From the NCBI RefSeq assembly GCF_963675975.1, contig NZ_OY780939.1, forward strand, positions 3,205,700-3,269,699: a DNA stretch of 64,000 nucleotides. The letters run 5' to 3'. This document shows positions 61,324 to 64,000 of the stretch, piece by piece (position 1 is the first letter of the stretch; each line of letters opens with the position of its first letter). Made by a program: the position numbers and the translations under genes. The notes beneath the pieces were generated by a model, which made no database searches, was not told the origin of the DNA, and worked only from the letters and a program-made list of their open reading frames with translations. The stretch comes from Halarcobacter sp. Its GTDB lineage: Bacteria; Campylobacterota; Campylobacteria; Campylobacterales; Arcobacteraceae.

Positions 61324-62697
61324 CTATTTTGGTAAGTTAAGTCCTCCAGGACCACCTGCACCTTGCATTTGATTCATCATATTTTGAAGACCTTTCATTC
61401 CACCTTTTGATGAAAGTTTTTTAGCCATCTTTGATGCATTTTTAAACTGTTTCAATATTTTATTAATTTGAGCTTCTGAAAGTCCAGAACCTTTTGCCAT
61501 TCTCTTTTTTCTAGAAGGATTAATTAAACTTGGAGTTTCTCTCTCTTTTGGAGTCATTGAACCAATTAAGGCTTTAATTCTTTTTAATTCATCTGAGTTT
61601 TCAAAATCCATATCTTTGATTGGACCTGCCATTTGTGAAAGTCCTGGAATCATACCAATAATTGATTTCATTGAACCTAATTTACTCATCATAGATAATT
61701 GTTCTAAAAAGTCATTAAAATTGAATTCACCTTTTTTAATCTTTTTACTTACTTCTTTTGCTTTTTTCTCATCTATAACAGCAGCAGTTTTTTCAGCAAG
61801 ACCTTCAATATCCCCTGCTCCCATAAGTCTAGAAACAATTCTATCAGGAATAAATACTTCAAGATCTGGCATCTTTTCACCAGTACCAATAAATCTTAAT
61901 GGAACACCAACTTGATTTGCAATAGAGATTGCAACCCCACCTTTAGTATCACCATCATATTTTGAAAGAATAACTCCATCAATACCAATTTGCTCTTTAA
62001 AAGATGTTGCAGTTTTTGTTGCATCATGTCCTGTTAAAGAATCAGCTACATAAAAAATTTCATCAGGTTGTACTGAATTTTTAACATTTTTTAATTGAGT
62101 CATTAACTCTTCATCAATAGCTAAACGACCAGCTGTATCTATTAATAATACATCGTAAAGCTCTTTTTTTGCTTTCTCTTTTGCTGCATTAGCTATTTTT
62201 ATTGGGTCTTTTTCATTATCATCAAAATAGATATCAACTTCAATCTGTGCAGCTATTTGTTTTAATTGTTCAACGGCTGCTAATCTTTGTAAATCGGCAG
62301 CAGCAACTAAAACTTTTTTCTTTCTAAGTTTTAAATAGTTTGCTAATTTACCAGTTGTTGTTGTTTTACCAGAACCTTGAAGTCCTGTCATTAAAATTAC
62401 TGTTGGAGGAGTATTTGAGAATACAAAACCTTGATTACCAGTTGTAGTTAATACATTTGTTAATTCATCTTTTAAAGCATTTAAAAATGAGTTTTGTCCA
62501 ATACCGTTTTTCTTTGTTTCTAATTCAATTGCAGTTACAAGTTCTTTTGTAGTTTTATGATGAACATCAGCTTTTAAAAGCGATTTCTTTAATTCTGTAA
62601 TTGCTTTTTTTAATGAAGCAACATCATCTTTATGTCTAATTTTATTTACTGCATTTTTTATTGAACCGGTTATTGAATCAAACAAAACTATCTCCAT
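61324..62697 (-). CDS. ffh: Signal recognition particle protein Ffh
   Basis: 457 aa. N domain, then G domain with GLQGSGKTTT (105-114), DTAGRLAID and SKYDGDTKGG, then the Met-rich M domain (about 300-457) that binds 4.5S RNA and signal peptides, ending with GGPGGLNLPK. It targets membrane proteins to the translocon. Normal length. Confidence 0.97.
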   Translation of the reverse strand: MEIVLFDSITGSIKNAVNKIRHKDDVASLKKAITELKKSLLKADVHHKTTKELVTAIELETKKNGIGQNSFLNALKDELTNVLTTTGNQGFVFSNTPPTVILMTGLQGSGKTTTTGKLANYLKLRKKKVLVAAADLQRLAAVEQLKQIAAQIEVDIYFDDNEKDPIKIANAAKEKAKKELYDVLLIDTAGRLAIDEELMTQLKNVKNSVQPDEIFYVADSLTGHDATKTATSFKEQIGIDGVILSKYDGDTKGGVAISIANQVGVPLRFIGTGEKMPDLEVFIPDRIVSRLMGAGDIEGLAEKTAAVIDEKKAKEVSKKIKKGEFNFNDFLEQLSMMSKLGSMKSIIGMIPGLSQMAGPIKDMDFENSDELKRIKALIGSMTPKERETPSLINPSRKKRMAKGSGLSEAQINKILKQFKNASKMAKKLSSKGGMKGLQNMMNQMQGAGGPGGLNLPK

Positions 62698-62789
62698 AAT
62701 TTATAAATTTTGTGGATTTTATCTATTAAATCCTTTAATGTAGTTTAAATAAGTATTACTTTAAGTTTTAATTAATTTTAGTGTTTTTC

Positions 62790-62814
62790 AGAAAGCCCAT
62801 AAATTGGACTTTCT
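62790..62814 (-). terminator. Weak hairpin between rluA-family gene and ffh
   Basis: On the minus strand AGAAAGTCC and GGGCTTTCT form a 9-bp stem with one G-U pair and a 7-base loop. It lies in the 138-bp gap after the pseudouridine synthase gene. No U-run follows, so termination is uncertain. Confidence 0.4.
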
Positions 62815-62835
62815 AATTTTAGATAAGCTTAAATA

Positions 62836-63582
62836 TTAATTAAAATCATACACTTTGAATTCTCTTGGTTCAGGAGCTTCAAAGCTATAATCAAAAATTT
62901 TAGTTTTTTTAGAGTGTAGTAAAACTCTATTTATGTTAGAAGCTGGTTTTCCATAAATTGCATCTCCAATTATTGGAAATCCAGCATAATTTAGATGTAC
63001 TCTAATTTGATGAGTTCTTCCTGTATCAATTACAACTTTTACTTTAGATTTATTACCCTCAACTAACATTGGATAAATTGTTGATTTTGCAGATTTACCT
63101 TTTTTATCTACTTTAGATTTTGCCATACCTCTATCTTTTGTAGTTAAAATTGGTTTATCAATTTCAATTGTTTCAATAACTTTTCCATCCACAATTGCAA
63201 CATACTCTTTATATACATTGTTATCTTTAAACTCTTTAATCGCTTTTTTCTGAAACTCTTCATTTTTTGCAAAAAGCATTACACCACTTGTTTCTTTATC
63301 AAGTCTATTTAACATAATATATTTAGGATATTTACGTGCAACTTCATCACTAGTCATAAAACATGGTTTATCTAAAGCTAAAATATCATCATCTTGAAAA
63401 ATCATTTTTATATTAGCCATCTCTTTTACACTAAATTTAGTATCTGTAGGAATTTCACCCCTAGCTATCATCACTTTTTTACCTTGAGCTCTAACTAAAC
63501 CTTTATCTATTAATTCTTTGGCTTTAGAGTTAGAAATACCCTCTTGTTTTGCTAAAACTTTATAAGCTTTATCGTATTGCAT
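62836..63582 (-). CDS. RluA-family pseudouridine synthase
   Basis: 248 aa. An S4-like N-terminus (ISNSKAKELIDKGLVRAQGK) is followed by the catalytic domain with MLNRLDKETSGVMLFAK and the catalytic Asp in RLD. GRTHQIRVHL closes the family pattern. It modifies a uridine in rRNA or tRNA; the target is not clear. It begins on the last base of the waaA gene. Confidence 0.92.
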   Translation of the reverse strand: MQYDKAYKVLAKQEGISNSKAKELIDKGLVRAQGKKVMIARGEIPTDTKFSVKEMANIKMIFQDDDILALDKPCFMTSDEVARKYPKYIMLNRLDKETSGVMLFAKNEEFQKKAIKEFKDNNVYKEYVAIVDGKVIETIEIDKPILTTKDRGMAKSKVDKKGKSAKSTIYPMLVEGNKSKVKVVIDTGRTHQIRVHLNYAGFPIIGDAIYGKPASNINRVLLHSKKTKIFDYSFEAPEPREFKVYDFN

Positions 63583-64000
63583 TATATACCTTTTAATTCA
63601 TCTATTATTGGCTTTATATCGCCTTTTTGAACTAATGAAGAGTTTTTTAAAGCTTCTAAATCCTTTAAACACTCTTTTAATTCATCATTTTTTACTATCT
63701 TATAATCATTTACACACTCAAAAAGTGATTTTTGATTAAATATATTTTCTCCGCTAATTAGTTTACATCCAAAAAAAGCTGGCTCAACAGGATTATGTCC
63801 ACCAATTTTTTCAAATGCTCCACCTAATATAACCACATCTGATACTGCATATATATTATTTAGTTCACCCAATTTATCTACTAGAATTATATCAGAATTA
63901 AAGTCTTCTTGGATAGAAAATCTATGATAAGTTAGGTTATTGTTTTTTACATACTCTTTAATAAGTAAATCTACTTTATCAAACCTTTCAGGATGCCTTG
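63582..64000 (-). CDS. waaA: Kdo transferase WaaA, C-terminal part (cut by window edge)
   Basis: The frame is open to the window end; 138 codons are seen. RHPERF near the edge, then VVILGGAFEKIGGHNPVEPA, is the nucleotide-sugar site of WaaA (GT30). It adds Kdo to lipid A precursor. A shorter frame starting at 63872 would cut off the RHPERF motif and is not the real start. The stop overlaps the next start by one base. Confidence 0.9.
   Translation of the reverse strand, partial: RHPERFDKVDLLIKEYVKNNNLTYHRFSIQEDFNSDIILVDKLGELNNIYAVSDVVILGGAFEKIGGHNPVEPAFFGCKLISGENIFNQKSLFECVNDYKIVKNDELKECLKDLEALKNSSLVQKGDIKPIIDELKGI

Noticed and set aside
1..64000. tRNA, rRNA, CRISPR array, IS element or prophage
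   Set aside because: Nearly all bases lie in intact genes and the gaps are short and AT-rich; no tRNA cloverleaf, spaced repeat or transposase was seen.

Overview
This window looks like a chromosomal segment of an Arcobacter-group member of the Campylobacterota (Epsilonproteobacteria). The evidence is the very low GC content, a Fur protein of the Campylobacter type, a FliY/FliN/FlhF/FlhG flagellar set in epsilonproteobacterial style, and a di-haem peroxidase next to fur. The sodium-type stator and the glucosylglycerate pathway suggest a marine or brackish lifestyle (inference). No rRNA, tRNA, IS element, prophage or CRISPR array was recognised. No gap longer than 300 bp lacks a gene.

Region 1 (1-6.4 kb, minus strand): an operon that appears to run a complete glucosylglycerate cycle. 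It encodes a phosphatase, glycerate kinase, glucosyl-3-phosphoglycerate synthase, GH13_18 phosphorylase, GalU and the start of Zwf. A perfect 19-bp palindrome lies over its presumed promoter. Region 2 (6.4-15 kb): a PAS-GGDEF-EAL protein, a cytochrome c peroxidase, fur, divergent feoAB with a Fur box, then trpA-bpt-small secreted protein. Region 3 (15-29 kb): panB-ruvB-permease, an FTR-rhodanese fusion, a split LetA plus seven-MCE LetB system, a lipoprotein cytochrome, clpS-clpA, bioD, and an MFS exporter.

Region 4 (28-60 kb): a large flagellar/chemotaxis locus, nearly all on the minus strand. In transcription order it reads cheY, a CheZ-like protein, flgF-like, flgB, fliF, fliG, fliH, fliN, two envelope proteins, flaG-like, fliY, motA, motB, flgJ, flgN-like, a SAF protein, flhF, flhG, small membrane proteins, fliE, flgC, fliK, fliR, flhB, a TPR protein, fliI and flhA. 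BatD, an HlyD-like adaptor, a molybdopterin enzyme and the MFS gene follow with overlapping ends. flgG diverges from cheY and is followed by two unusual proteins. FliM, FliA, RpoN, FliP/FliQ, hook and filament genes are not in the window. Region 5 (60-64 kb): rimM, khpA, rpsP, ffh, an rluA-family gene and waaA.

The most interesting features are: (i) the CheZ-like protein beside CheY, which carries a DxxxQ phosphatase motif and about six FliM/CheZ-like acidic CheY-docking motifs; (ii) the self-contained glucosylglycerate cycle; (iii) a repeated pattern in which convergent genes share a palindrome spanning both stop codons (five of six pairs); (iv) very small ORFs that bridge flagellar genes; and (v) a long RNA hairpin before rpsP.
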